DNA from: Collinsella sp.
GTDB lineage: Bacteria > Actinomycetota > Coriobacteriia > Coriobacteriales > Coriobacteriaceae
Direction: 5' to 3'
Length of the DNA stretch: 28,475 nucleotides
Assembly (NCBI GenBank): GCA_020025115.1
Contig: JAHHSP010000003.1
Location: 1-28,475, forward strand
Shown here one piece after another: positions 1 to 8,263 of this stretch (positions are counted from its first letter, which is position 1; the number at the start of each line of letters is the position of its first letter). The notes under the pieces are model-generated. The model did not search any database. It was not told where the DNA came from and was given only the letters and a program-made list of their open reading frames with translations. A program made the position numbers and the translations under genes.

Positions 1-668
1 CGCGCCACATGCTCACCCTCGTCGCCTTCGCCGTGTTCGGCATGATCACCAACCAGCTCTTCTATCTCCTCGCCGTGCGCATGACCAACCCCGGTACCGC
101 CACGGTCATGCAGTGTCTCCAGGTCGTGATCATCATGGTCTATTCCTGCATCACGAGTCACCGCATGCCACGCCGCCGCGAGATCGTCGGCACGGGCCTG
201 GCGTTTCTCGGGACGTTGCTAATCGCCACGGGGGGCGATCCCACCACGCTGTCGATCCCCCCGATGGGCCTCGTCATGGGATTGCTGTGCGCCATCGGCG
301 GGGCGTGCATCTGCATCATCCCCGTCAAGATCCTGCCGGAGTACGGATCGATGACGGTCACGGGCCTCGCCATGTTCGGGGCGGGCGTTGGCATGAGCGC
401 GGTGGTGAGGCCGTGGCAGAACATGCCCGTCATGGATGGTGGCGGGTGGCTCGCGCTTGCCTTGCTCACCGTCGTCGGATCGTTTCTTGCGTACTCCCTC
501 TACATGCAGGGCGTTAAGGAGATCGGCTCGGTCCGGGCGAGCCTTATCGGCACGGTCGAGCCGCTTTCCGCCACGGTTTCGAGTGCCGTCATTTTGGGTA
601 CCGTGTTTATGCCTACCGATCTAATGGGATTCTCTCTGATCGTCGCCATGGTGTTCCTCACGGTTTGA
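1..668 (+). CDS. EamA/DMT-family transporter, 5' end outside window
   Basis: The open frame runs in from the window edge without a stop, so the ATG at 9 is probably internal. About 220 residues are visible. They are very hydrophobic, with roughly seven membrane segments, and include the tail of one EamA repeat followed by a second complete one. The second repeat ends with the pattern SLYMQGVKEIGSVRASLIG and then TVEPLSATVSSAVILGT, which is characteristic of the last helices of drug/metabolite exporters (EamA, RhaT/YdcZ-like). Such proteins are usually near 300 residues, so about a quarter is missing upstream. Substrates of the family vary (amino acids, metabolites) and cannot be told here. 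A strong intrinsic terminator follows at 684-754, so it is not co-transcribed with the sugar locus downstream. Confidence 0.85.
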   Translation, partial: RHMLTLVAFAVFGMITNQLFYLLAVRMTNPGTATVMQCLQVVIIMVYSCITSHRMPRRREIVGTGLAFLGTLLIATGGDPTTLSIPPMGLVMGLLCAIGGACICIIPVKILPEYGSMTVTGLAMFGAGVGMSAVVRPWQNMPVMDGGGWLALALLTVVGSFLAYSLYMQGVKEIGSVRASLIGTVEPLSATVSSAVILGTVFMPTDLMGFSLIVAMVFLTV

Positions 669-683
669 TATGGCGGTTTACCT

Positions 684-754
684 GCGATTCAAGCGAACTC
701 GTTCAGCTTCTTGCCAACTTGATTGGCAAGAGGTGCGCTTGAGTCGCCCTTTTT
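684..754 (+). terminator. Intrinsic terminator after the EamA gene
   Basis: Bases 684-695 pair with 736-747 over 12 positions with one G-U. A second 7-bp hairpin (710-716 with 724-730) lies inside the loop, and five T follow at 750-754. It separates the exporter from the regulator gene that begins at 846. Confidence 0.75.
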
Positions 755-845
755 GACGCGGCATGATTGATGTCGTCGGGAAGCCGCTTGCACGTATCGC
801 GCGGGCCTCCCCGGGGCGTCCGGTCGAGTGAGAAGAGGAGGGGCC

Positions 846-2795
846 ATGAACGCACGCGACATCCGTTTGGTCGAGGTCGTTTCCGCGAATCCGCACATCT
901 CCTCCGTCGAGCTGTCGTCCGCGTTCGACATCAGCGAGCGCACGCTGCGCACGTATGTCCGCCGCGTCAACGAGGAGCTCGACGGCGTCGCCCATATTCA
1001 CCGTCATCGCGGCGGCGGTTACAGCATGCTCGTCGATGATGCCGAGGCATGGGAGTCCTGGCTGGAGGCCAATCGCCGCGATGGGCAGCGCACCACTCCG
1101 TCCACCCCCGCCGAGCGCGTCTCCTATCTGGTGAACGATCTGGTCATGCGCCGTACATGGATTACCCTCGACGACCTCTCTGAGATGCTCTACATCTCCA
1201 AGAGCGCCCTTTCCAACGATCTTCACGAGGTTGAGCGCAGGCTCGGCCAGTTCAACCTCACGCTCGAGAAGCGCCCCCGCTACGGTCTGCGCGTTTCCGG
1301 CGCCGAGATGTCCCGTCGCCTGTGCCTGGCGGCGAGCGCCATGGATGCGAATGAGGGCGCCCTCGCCGCCATGGGCGATGCCGACGTCTTGGCCTTCGGC
1401 GATATTGGCGGCTCCAAGGCATTCCAACAAATCGCCGCATGTGTCGATGCCGTGCTGGTTGAGAGTGATTTCCACATCAACCCCGTAGCGCACCAGAACT
1501 TGCTGGTCCACATTTCGATCGCCCTTTTGCGCATCGAGGAGGGCTGCTACGTCCCCATGCCCGAGGAACGCCTCGAGGCCATCGGTCAGACGCATGAGTT
1601 CGAGGTCGCCCACAGCATCGCCTGCAAGATCAAGGACCGCCTTGGCATCGAACTGCCGGGTGAGGAGGTCGCCTATATCGCCATTCATCTGGCGGGCAAG
1701 CAGACCCTTTACGACGCCGGCGAGGACAGCCGCAACATCGTCATCTCCGATGAGGTGTGGTCGGTCGTGACCGATATGCTCGAGAGCGTATGGGCGGCGT
1801 TCCGCTTCGATTTCCGTAATGACCTCGAGCTGCGTATGAATTTGGCGCGTCATATCGTGCCGCTCTCGGTCCGACTGCGCTATAACATGAACCTCAAGAA
1901 CCCGCTGCTCTCCGATATCCGCTCCCGCTATCCGCTTGCCTGGTCCATGGCGACGTGCAGCTGCGAGGAGATCGAGGCGCATTGGGGAGGGCCGCTCTCC
2001 GACGACGAGGTCGCCTATATCGCGCTCGCCTTCGCACTTGCCCTCGAGCGCACGTGCGGCGAGACCCCGCGCAAGAACGTCCTCGTGGTATGCGCGTCGG
2101 GCGCGGGCAGCGCCCGTCTGCTCGAGTATCGCTGCCGCAAGGAGTTCGGCGAGTACATAGATACCATTTCCACGTGCGACGTCCTGCATCTGGACGATGC
2201 GGATTTCTCGCACATCGACTACGTCTTCACCACCGTGCCCATTAACCGCGTCCTGCCGGTGCCGGTGCGCGAGGTGAGTCATTTCTTCGACGCGAGTGAA
2301 GTCGAGGGCGTCCGCCAGCTGCTGCGCTCAGGCGACAAGACCGATTTGATTGGCCATTACTTCGACCGCGAACTTTTCTTCACGCACCTGGACTGCTCCA
2401 CTAAGGAGGAAGTCCTGCACATATTGTGCGACGCCGCATCCGCGCGCGGTGTCGACGCGTCTTTCACCGACCTCGTTTTCAAGCGCGAGGAGACGTGCGC
2501 CACGTCGTTTGGAAACAGCGTGGCCATGCCCCATCCGCTCGAGGTCGCGAGCGCGCAGACCTTCGTTACCGTGGGACTGCTCGACCGCCCGGTCGATTGG
2601 GATGGTGCGGGGTGCCCGGTGAGCGCGGTTTTTCTCATTGCGTTTTCACGTGGGCGCGGTCGGGACGCCGACCGCGAGCTCGACAATTTCTTTGGAATCC
2701 TCGCCGACCTGTTCTTGGACGAAGGGGCCATCCAAAGACTGGTTCGCGAGCAGACGTGGGACACCTTAATCGACGTGCTGGCCACGGTGGCATAG
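846..2795 (+). CDS. PRD-containing transcriptional regulator with EIIB- and EIIA-like domains (LicR/MtlR type)
   Basis: A protein of 649 residues that should control the adjacent cellobiose-type PTS genes according to PTS phosphorylation state. Domains in order: N-terminal winged HTH (about 5-60), second HTH (about 100-135), PRD1 (about 170-285; His222 and His281 in the phosphorylation-type positions), PRD2 (about 310-405), a EIIB-like domain with Cys416 in the motif VVCASGAGSARLLE, and a fructose/mannitol-type EIIA domain with His563 in VAMPHP. PRD2 has YIALAF where PRD1 has YIAIHL, so its second conserved histidine is absent. I chose the ATG at 846 over the GTG at 828 because the AGGAGG at 836-841 is correctly placed for 846. 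The family activates or antiterminates PTS operons; the DNA-binding HTHs favour promoter activation. It ends 45 bases before the IIA gene. Confidence 0.9.
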   Translation: MNARDIRLVEVVSANPHISSVELSSAFDISERTLRTYVRRVNEELDGVAHIHRHRGGGYSMLVDDAEAWESWLEANRRDGQRTTPSTPAERVSYLVNDLVMRRTWITLDDLSEMLYISKSALSNDLHEVERRLGQFNLTLEKRPRYGLRVSGAEMSRRLCLAASAMDANEGALAAMGDADVLAFGDIGGSKAFQQIAACVDAVLVESDFHINPVAHQNLLVHISIALLRIEEGCYVPMPEERLEAIGQTHEFEVAHSIACKIKDRLGIELPGEEVAYIAIHLAGKQTLYDAGEDSRNIVISDEVWSVVTDMLESVWAAFRFDFRNDLELRMNLARHIVPLSVRLRYNMNLKNPLLSDIRSRYPLAWSMATCSCEEIEAHWGGPLSDDEVAYIALAFALALERTCGETPRKNVLVVCASGAGSARLLEYRCRKEFGEYIDTISTCDVLHLDDADFSHIDYVFTTVPINRVLPVPVREVSHFFDASEVEGVRQLLRSGDKTDLIGHYFDRELFFTHLDCSTKEEVLHILCDAASARGVDASFTDLVFKREETCATSFGNSVAMPHPLEVASAQTFVTVGLLDRPVDWDGAGCPVSAVFLIAFSRGRGRDADRELDNFFGILADLFLDEGAIQRLVREQTWDTLIDVLATVA

Positions 2796-2840
2796 CACAG
2801 GAACGACGGACATAGGTCCGGACATCAGGAAGGAAGATAC

Positions 2841-3167
2841 ATGGCAGATCAGGAGCAGAGCGTCGAGATGATCTCCTTCGCGCTCATCGCCGCAGCCGGC
2901 AGCGCCCGCAGCCTCGCGTTCGAGGCGCTCGCGGCCGCCCGCGAGCACGATTTCGCCCGTGCCGACGAGCTGATCGCTCAGTCCAAGGAAGCCGCCCTGG
3001 AGGCGCACCACCAGCAGACTCAGCTCCTCGTCAAGGAGGCCAACGGCGAGCATACCGAGGTCAACGTCATGCTCGTTCATGCTCAGGACCATCTGATGAC
3101 CTCCATGCTCGCACAGGAGCTCATCTCCGAGATGATCGAGCTTCATCGCGCCATCGCGGCCAACTAG
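2841..3167 (+). CDS. PTS lactose/cellobiose-family EIIA
   Basis: A cytoplasmic phosphocarrier of 108 residues that takes phosphate from HPr and passes it to the EIIB encoded next. Its length is normal for the PTS lac/chb IIA family. It is a helical protein, and the signature LVHAQDHLMTS carries the probable phospho-accepting His80, with Asp83 at the position of the trimer metal ligand in lactose EIIA. The N-terminal stretch (EMISFALIAAAGSARS) also fits the family. A GGAAGGAAG ribosome site lies just upstream. Separate IIA, IIB and IIC proteins in consecutive genes are typical of cellobiose/chitobiose systems. The exact sugar cannot be read from IIA alone. Confidence 0.95.
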   Translation: MADQEQSVEMISFALIAAAGSARSLAFEALAAAREHDFARADELIAQSKEAALEAHHQQTQLLVKEANGEHTEVNVMLVHAQDHLMTSMLAQELISEMIELHRAIAAN

Positions 3168-3239
3168 CTTAGGTCCAATTAGGGTATTCGCGCCACAAGG
3201 GCGCCAAGATATGGGTTCGTCCCAAGAAACGGAGTAACC

Positions 3240-3533
3240 ATGAAGATCCTGCTTGTTTGCGGTGCCGGCATGTCCACCAGCATCCTCATGAACAAGATGA
3301 AGAAGCATGCCGAGGATAACGGCATCGAGCTCGAGATCTCCGCCACCAGCGTCGAGTCCGCCTCTGAGGTCAGCGCCGACTACGACGTCATCCTCATGGG
3401 GCCGCAGGTCTCTTATCGCAAGCCCGCCGTCGAAGAGGCCACGGGCAAGCCCGTCGCCGTCATCCCGCCCGCGGATTACGGCATGGCCAACTGCGCCAAT
3501 GTCTTCAAGCTCGCCAACGACCTGCTCGGCTAA
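3240..3533 (+). CDS. PTS lactose/cellobiose-family EIIB
   Basis: A cytoplasmic EIIB of 97 residues that phosphorylates the incoming sugar through a cysteine. The N-terminus KILLVCGAGMSTSILMNKM contains Cys7 in the P-loop-like phosphocysteine motif of ChbB/CelA proteins, and the rest has the alternating beta/alpha pattern of the fold, including VILMGPQVSY. The length matches the family. It lies between IIA (72-base gap) and IIC (32-base gap), evidently in one transcript. Confidence 0.95.
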   Translation: MKILLVCGAGMSTSILMNKMKKHAEDNGIELEISATSVESASEVSADYDVILMGPQVSYRKPAVEEATGKPVAVIPPADYGMANCANVFKLANDLLG

Positions 3534-3565
3534 TCGACCGGGTCCATAAGGAAGGTAATAAGCCA

Positions 3566-4870
3566 ATGTCCAAACTTGAGAAGATGTTCGAGAGCCCGAT
3601 CTTCGCCAAGCTGCAGGAGTGGGGCGGCAAGGTCCAGTCCAACAAGGTAATCGCCTCCATCTCCAACGGAATGATGGCCATCATGTCCCTCGTTCTCGCA
3701 GGTGCCGCGTTTATGATCGTCGCCACGCTGCTCGACGTTGTCGGTGCCATCGAGACCACCGACCAGGTCTATCAGTGGCTGTGCGTGCCCTACAACATGA
3801 CCATGGGCCTTATCTCACTGCCCATCGCCTTCGCGGTCGGCTACTCCTACTCCAACGCCCTCGGTATGAAGGGCGCCATGGCCAATGGCCTTGTGACCAT
3901 GATCCTCTTCCTCATGGTCGCCGCCCCGTCCCAGAATGTGACCCTCGGTGAGTCCACCGCCACCATGATCCCCACCCAGTTCCTGGGCGGCCCCGGCATC
4001 TTCGTGGCAATGTTTCTGCCGATTATTTCCGTGCGCATCATCAAGTTCTGCAAGGACAAGAATGCCACCATCAAGATGCCCGACTCCATCCCGCCCTATC
4101 TTGTCGACTCTTTCGCCAACATCATCCCGCTCGTCATCAACCTCGTCGTGTGGGAGGGCCTGTCCATCCTCTGCCAGGTTCTCATGAACGGCGCCACCCT
4201 GCCGGCGCTCATCATGGGCGTCATCTCCATTCCGCTGTCCGGCCTGACCTCCACCCCCGGCATGTTCGTTCTGCTCGCGATCTCCATGCTCGCCTGGACG
4301 CTCGGCCTGCACGGCCAGGGCATCGTCGCCGTGGTCACGCTGCCTGCGATGATGGCCGCCTTTGGCACCAACGCCGAGCTCGCCGCCGCCGGCCAGCCCA
4401 CGGTCTTCGCCCCGATTTTCACCTTTATGTTCGCCACCTCCGCCGGTGGCGCCGGCAACATGCTATCCCTCGCCGTCTGTTGCCTGCGCTCCCAGTCTGA
4501 GCGCCTGCGCGCCGTGGGCAAGGCGGGTCTGGTCCCTGCGATCTTCAACATTTCCGAGCCGATGATCTTCGGCACCCCGGTCATGTACAACCCGCTGATC
4601 GCCATTCCGATGATCGTCAATTCCCTGATCTGCATGGGCGTCGTGTTCTTGGGCTTCTCCGTGGGCTTCTTCCAGAACCCCTACATCCTCATGCTCACTC
4701 CGCTGCCGGTCGGACTCTCCACCTTCCTCGCTTCCATGGCTTGGCAGAACGTGCTGATCCCGGTCGTGTGTTTTGCGATCGCCTACGTCGTGTATATTCC
4801 GTTCGTCAAGATCTACGACAGGCAGTGCCTTGCCGACGAGCAGGTTGCAAACGAGCAGGCCGCCTCGTAA
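3566..4870 (+). CDS. PTS lactose/cellobiose-family EIIC permease
   Basis: An integral membrane sugar channel of 434 residues that translocates a disaccharide while EIIB phosphorylates it. It has about ten hydrophobic segments. The N-terminus (KVQSNKVIASISNGMMAIMS) and the region around 330, FNISEPMIFGTPVMYNPL, fit the CelB/ChbC family; this second motif is part of the conserved sugar-binding loop. The length is within the family range of 410-450. A GGAAGG ribosome site precedes the ATG. Its likely partners are the IIA and IIB upstream and the phospho-glycosidases downstream. Cellobiose or another beta-glucoside is the best guess for substrate, based on the GH1 gene. Confidence 0.95.
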   Translation: MSKLEKMFESPIFAKLQEWGGKVQSNKVIASISNGMMAIMSLVLAGAAFMIVATLLDVVGAIETTDQVYQWLCVPYNMTMGLISLPIAFAVGYSYSNALGMKGAMANGLVTMILFLMVAAPSQNVTLGESTATMIPTQFLGGPGIFVAMFLPIISVRIIKFCKDKNATIKMPDSIPPYLVDSFANIIPLVINLVVWEGLSILCQVLMNGATLPALIMGVISIPLSGLTSTPGMFVLLAISMLAWTLGLHGQGIVAVVTLPAMMAAFGTNAELAAAGQPTVFAPIFTFMFATSAGGAGNMLSLAVCCLRSQSERLRAVGKAGLVPAIFNISEPMIFGTPVMYNPLIAIPMIVNSLICMGVVFLGFSVGFFQNPYILMLTPLPVGLSTFLASMAWQNVLIPVVCFAIAYVVYIPFVKIYDRQCLADEQVANEQAAS

Positions 4871-4891
4871 GTTAGCGGGAGGGCTTGATCT

Positions 4892-4927
4892 GCCCGGCAG
4901 CCACCTCGGTTGCCGGGCGGTCTTCTT
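4892..4927 (+). terminator. Probable intrinsic terminator between IIC and the GH1 gene
   Basis: A perfect 8-bp stem (4892-4899 with 4911-4918) is followed by a GGTCTTCTTC tract. The T tract is interrupted, so termination may be partial and would lower expression of the downstream hydrolases relative to the transporter. Confidence 0.55.
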
Positions 4928-4963
4928 CGGGGTGCCCTCGCGCAGGCGCTCCACATGACTGGC

Positions 4964-4998
4964 GCGAGTCCGCCGCCGCAATACGGCCGTGGACTCGC
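4964..4998 (+). other. Hairpin in the leader of the GH1 gene
   Basis: GCGAGTCC at 4964-4971 pairs perfectly with GGACTCGC at 4991-4998, and further GC pairing is possible inside the loop. It has no T tract. It may be a structured 5' leader of the second transcript or an mRNA-stabilising element. I saw no convincing antiterminator-binding sequence. Confidence 0.4.
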
Positions 4999-5058
4999 CT
5001 ATGGGCGCGATTTATGTGAATACAGGGCCTCCAGGCCCGGTCCAAGAGAGGAAGTAGC

Positions 5059-6528
5059 ATGTCTTTGTTCCCGAAAGACTTTCTGTGGGGCGGCGCCGTC
5101 GCCGCCAATCAGTACGAGGGTGGCTGGAATGAGGGCGGCCGTGGAATGACCGAGAGCGACTGCTCCTCGAGCGGCAGCATCAAGTCCCTGCGCTCCATGA
5201 CTTATCGCATGCCCGACGGCACCACCGGCAGCTGCCCGATGTTCGCACCGTTGCCCGAGGGCGCCAAGCTCGACGTGGTCGAGGGCGAGTACTACCCCTA
5301 CCACGATGCCGTCGACTTCTACCACCGTCATTCCGAGGACATCGCCCTGCTGGGTGAGATGGGCATCAAGTTGTTTCGCATGTCCATCGCCTGGAGCCGC
5401 ATCTTTCCGACCGGCGTGGAGGAGGAGCCCAACCAGGAGGGTCTGGACTTTTACCACACCATCTTCGCGGAGCTGCGCGAGCAGGGCATCGAGCCCCTTG
5501 TGACCCTGTGCCACTACGACACCCCGCTCTACATCGAGCAGGAGCTCGGCGGTTGGGAGAACCGTGAGACCATCGGGCTGTTCGACCGCTTTGCCCGCTG
5601 CGTCATGGGCGAGTATAAGGACGAGGTCCGCTACTGGTTGACTTTCAACGAGATCAACAGCCCGCTGATGATGCCGTCCTTCTTGCCGAACTATCCGGAC
5701 GCCAAGATGCGTTCTAACTTCCAGGTGCTGCACAATCAGTTTGTGGCCAGTGCCCGTGCCGTCAAGTTCGCGCACGAGGTCCGTCCCGATGCCATGGTGG
5801 GCTGCATGCTCGCCGGTCGCTGCAGCTACCCGTTCACCTGCGATCCCGCCGACATGATCGACAACCTCCAGGGCAAGCAGGAGTCGCTTTTCTATGCCGG
5901 TGACACTATGGTACGCGGCGCCTACCCCTCTTTCGCTCGCCGCCTGTGGGAGGCCTGGGGTGTCGAGCTCGACACCGAGCCGTCCGACTTCGAGGATCTA
6001 GCCGACGGCTGTGTGGACATGGTGACCTTCTCCTATTACTCGAGCAGCACTTCCACCACCCATACCGATGTGGAGCGTGCGAGCGGAAATTTCAGCTCCG
6101 GTGCCAAGAACCCCTACCTGCAGTACAGCCAGTGGGGTTGGTCCATCGATCCGACGGGCCTGCGCTACTTCCTAAACGAGCTCTATGACCGCTATCAGAA
6201 ACCCCTCATGGTCGTCGAGAACGGCCTCGGTGCGCAGGACGTGCTCGAGGAGGACGGAGCCGTCCACGATCCGTATCGCATCGAGTACGTGCGCGAGCAC
6301 GTGCGCGCCATGGGTGAGGCCCTGGCCGACGGCGTCGACCTGATCGGGTACACCCCCTGGGGCATCATCGACCTCGTGTCCGCCTCCACCGGCCAGATGG
6401 CCAAGCGCTACGGCTTCGTCTACGTTGACCGTGACGACGAGGGCAACGGCACGTTGGCCCGCTATCGCAAGGACAGCTTCCACTGGTACAAGAAGGCTAT
6501 TGCGAGCTGCGGTGAGGACCTTGACTAA
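5059..6528 (+). CDS. GH1 6-phospho-beta-glucosidase
   Basis: A cytoplasmic enzyme of 489 residues that hydrolyses 6-phospho-beta-glucosides such as cellobiose-6-phosphate delivered by the PTS. It is a full-length GH1 barrel. It has the N-terminal signature FPKDFLWGGAVAANQYEGG, acid/base Glu198 in LTFNEIN and nucleophile Glu387 in VVENGLG. The C-terminal SASTGQMAKRYGF (Ser441/443, Lys449, Tyr451) carries the Ser-Lys-Tyr set that binds the 6-phosphate and separates this subgroup from plain beta-glucosidases. GAGAGGAAG precedes the ATG. It follows the cellobiose-type PTS genes and overlaps the DUF871 gene at its 3' end, which supports a shared pathway. Aryl-6-phospho-beta-glucosides are also possible substrates. 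Confidence 0.95.
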   Translation: MSLFPKDFLWGGAVAANQYEGGWNEGGRGMTESDCSSSGSIKSLRSMTYRMPDGTTGSCPMFAPLPEGAKLDVVEGEYYPYHDAVDFYHRHSEDIALLGEMGIKLFRMSIAWSRIFPTGVEEEPNQEGLDFYHTIFAELREQGIEPLVTLCHYDTPLYIEQELGGWENRETIGLFDRFARCVMGEYKDEVRYWLTFNEINSPLMMPSFLPNYPDAKMRSNFQVLHNQFVASARAVKFAHEVRPDAMVGCMLAGRCSYPFTCDPADMIDNLQGKQESLFYAGDTMVRGAYPSFARRLWEAWGVELDTEPSDFEDLADGCVDMVTFSYYSSSTSTTHTDVERASGNFSSGAKNPYLQYSQWGWSIDPTGLRYFLNELYDRYQKPLMVVENGLGAQDVLEEDGAVHDPYRIEYVREHVRAMGEALADGVDLIGYTPWGIIDLVSASTGQMAKRYGFVYVDRDDEGNGTLARYRKDSFHWYKKAIASCGEDLD

Positions 6529-7645
6529 CGGCCGCCCCGGCGCCTGCCGGCTGGGTATTTCTCTGTACCCGGAGTTCGCCTCACGTGAGGAAAACTTCGA
6601 TTACCTGCGCCGTGCGGCCTCGCATGGTTTCGATGTCCTATTCCTGGCACTCCTCGGCGTCGAGGGGACCTATGAGGAGATTGTCGAGCGCTACCGACCC
6701 TACACGCGCCTAGCGCACGAGCTCGGCTTCGAGATCTTCTGCGACGTCAACCCTATGGTGCTCAAGCGTCTGGGTGTGGGCATCAGCATGTTCCAGGGCG
6801 GTATCGATCTGACCTTCTTCAAGGAGCTCGGCATCGATGCGATGCGCCTGGACCTCGGTATGAGCGATCTTGAGGAGGCCGAACTCGCCAAGAATGCAGA
6901 TGGCATCAAGATTTGCATTAACGGCGCCACGGTGACCGACCACGTGGGTGCGCTGCTCTCCTGCGGCGCCCCGCGTGAGGCGCTCGTGGGTTGCCACAAC
7001 TACTACCCGCACCGCTATACCGGGGTGTCGCTCGACTATTTCATGCGCGGGACCGAGTACTGGGCCAAGCGCGGCATGCGCCTGCAGGCCTTCGTTTCCT
7101 CCGGGGCACCCAACGCCTTCGGCCCTTGGCCGGTGACGGAGGGGCTGCCCACGCTTGAGATGCATCGCGACCTGCCCATCGAGGTTCAGGTCAAGCATTT
7201 CGCGATGATGGGGTGCGTGACCGACATCCTCGTCGGCAACTGCTTTGCCACCGAGGAGGAGCTGGCCGCCATGGAGCGTGCCAATTCCGACCGCGTTCGA
7301 TTCACGACGCGACTCGTGGGTGGCCTTCCCGAGGATATGGAGCGCCGTCTGGGGATGGACCTGTCCGTACGCGGTGATTGCACGGGCGGCTATATGGTTC
7401 GCACGCTCGAGAGCCGCATGGACCCGGCACCTGTCGAGCCGTTCAACACGGTCGACATCGAGCGCGGGGACGTGATTATCGACAACCGCCTGTACGGTCA
7501 GTACGCCGGAGAGGTCCAGATCGCGCTCGCGCCCATGAAGAACAGCGGCAAGACCAACGTGGTCGGCCACATCGACGAGCGCGAGCATGTCTTGCTCGAT
7601 TATCTCGCTGGTGGTACCCGCTTTGCGTTCGACATCATGGAGTAG
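6521..7645 (+). CDS. MupG/DUF871-family glycosidase (6-phospho-N-acetylmuramidase-like)
   Basis: A protein of about 374 residues with the two-part architecture of DUF871/MupG: an N-terminal TIM barrel starting RLGISLYPEF and a small C-terminal beta domain with DNRLYGQYAGEVQIALA. Characterised MupG (Bacillus, Staphylococcus) cleaves MurNAc-6-phosphate-GlcNAc during peptidoglycan recycling, but most of the family is untested and often sits beside cellobiose-type PTS genes, as here. The start is uncertain. I prefer the TTG at 6521, which follows GGTGAGG and overlaps the GH1 stop by 8 bases (translational coupling). A GTG at 6512 is the alternative, and anything earlier lies deep in the GH1 gene. 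Inference: it handles a phosphorylated disaccharide imported by the same PTS. It ends 2 bases from the convergent thioredoxin gene. Confidence 0.85.
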   Translation: MTNGRPGACRLGISLYPEFASREENFDYLRRAASHGFDVLFLALLGVEGTYEEIVERYRPYTRLAHELGFEIFCDVNPMVLKRLGVGISMFQGGIDLTFFKELGIDAMRLDLGMSDLEEAELAKNADGIKICINGATVTDHVGALLSCGAPREALVGCHNYYPHRYTGVSLDYFMRGTEYWAKRGMRLQAFVSSGAPNAFGPWPVTEGLPTLEMHRDLPIEVQVKHFAMMGCVTDILVGNCFATEEELAAMERANSDRVRFTTRLVGGLPEDMERRLGMDLSVRGDCTGGYMVRTLESRMDPAPVEPFNTVDIERGDVIIDNRLYGQYAGEVQIALAPMKNSGKTNVVGHIDEREHVLLDYLAGGTRFAFDIME

Positions 7646-7647
7646 GC

Positions 7648-8211
7648 TCAGCTCACCATCTCGATGCCCTGCTTGATGCCGTCGACGCCGAGGCGGCCCT
7701 GGCCGTAGGCCACGAGGTTGCCCTCGGCGTCGATGAGGTAGGTGACGGGGACTGCGTTGACGGCGTAGGCGCTCGCGGCCGAGAGTTCGGTGTCGAAGTA
7801 AACGGGCAGGTCGTAGCCGTTTTCTGCGATATAGGCCTCGGCGACCTCGCGCGTCTCGGAGCCGGTGGTGAGGTTGACCATCATGAAGTTGACGTCCTGG
7901 CCGAGCTCGGCGTACGCCTCGTCGAAATCGGGCATGCCCTGTTTGCACACGCCGCACCAGCTGGCCCAAAAGCTCAGGACCACGGGTTTTCCCTTGAGGT
8001 CGGAGAGCTTGACCTGCTCACCGGCGGCGTTGGTAACGGTAAAGTCGGGTGCGGGCTCGGGTTTGGGCGCGGCCTCGCCGGATGCCTCGGCTGGCGCCTC
8101 GATGGTTGTTGCGGCGGGGGTTTTGTCCAGGCCCCGGTACAAGGCCGCTGCTCCGCCAAGGACGATGATGAGGGCGAGCGAACCGATGAGGATGAGCTTC
8201 TTCTGATCCAT
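7648..8211 (-). CDS. Membrane-anchored TlpA/ResA-like thioredoxin
   Basis: A protein of 187 residues. An uncleaved N-terminal membrane segment (about 5-26, LILIGSLALIIVLGGAAAL) is followed by a Pro/Ala/Glu-rich linker and a redoxin domain from about residue 54 facing outside the membrane. The active site is FWASWCGVCKQGMP, with redox cysteines Cys86 and Cys89, and the cis-proline is in AVPVTYLID. No lipobox cysteine is present, so it is a membrane anchor, not a lipoprotein. Family role: reduction of disulfides in extracytoplasmic proteins, using electrons passed through CcdA, whose gene lies 52 bases upstream on the same strand. The partner substrate is not apparent, and no cytochrome c assembly genes are in the window. 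Confidence 0.92.
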   Translation of the reverse strand: MDQKKLILIGSLALIIVLGGAAALYRGLDKTPAATTIEAPAEASGEAAPKPEPAPDFTVTNAAGEQVKLSDLKGKPVVLSFWASWCGVCKQGMPDFDEAYAELGQDVNFMMVNLTTGSETREVAEAYIAENGYDLPVYFDTELSAASAYAVNAVPVTYLIDAEGNLVAYGQGRLGVDGIKQGIEMVS

Positions 8212-8263
8212 GGGATTCCTTACATGCCATATGCGCTCCGGGATGGACGCGGACGGTACGGGG

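Noticed and set aside
678..2282. A 534-codon open frame on the - strand opposite the PRD regulator
   Set aside because: Its composition (Gly/Asp/His/Leu-rich, no motif) is the antisense shadow of a GC-rich gene, and the + strand shows clear HTH, PRD, EIIB and EIIA domains.
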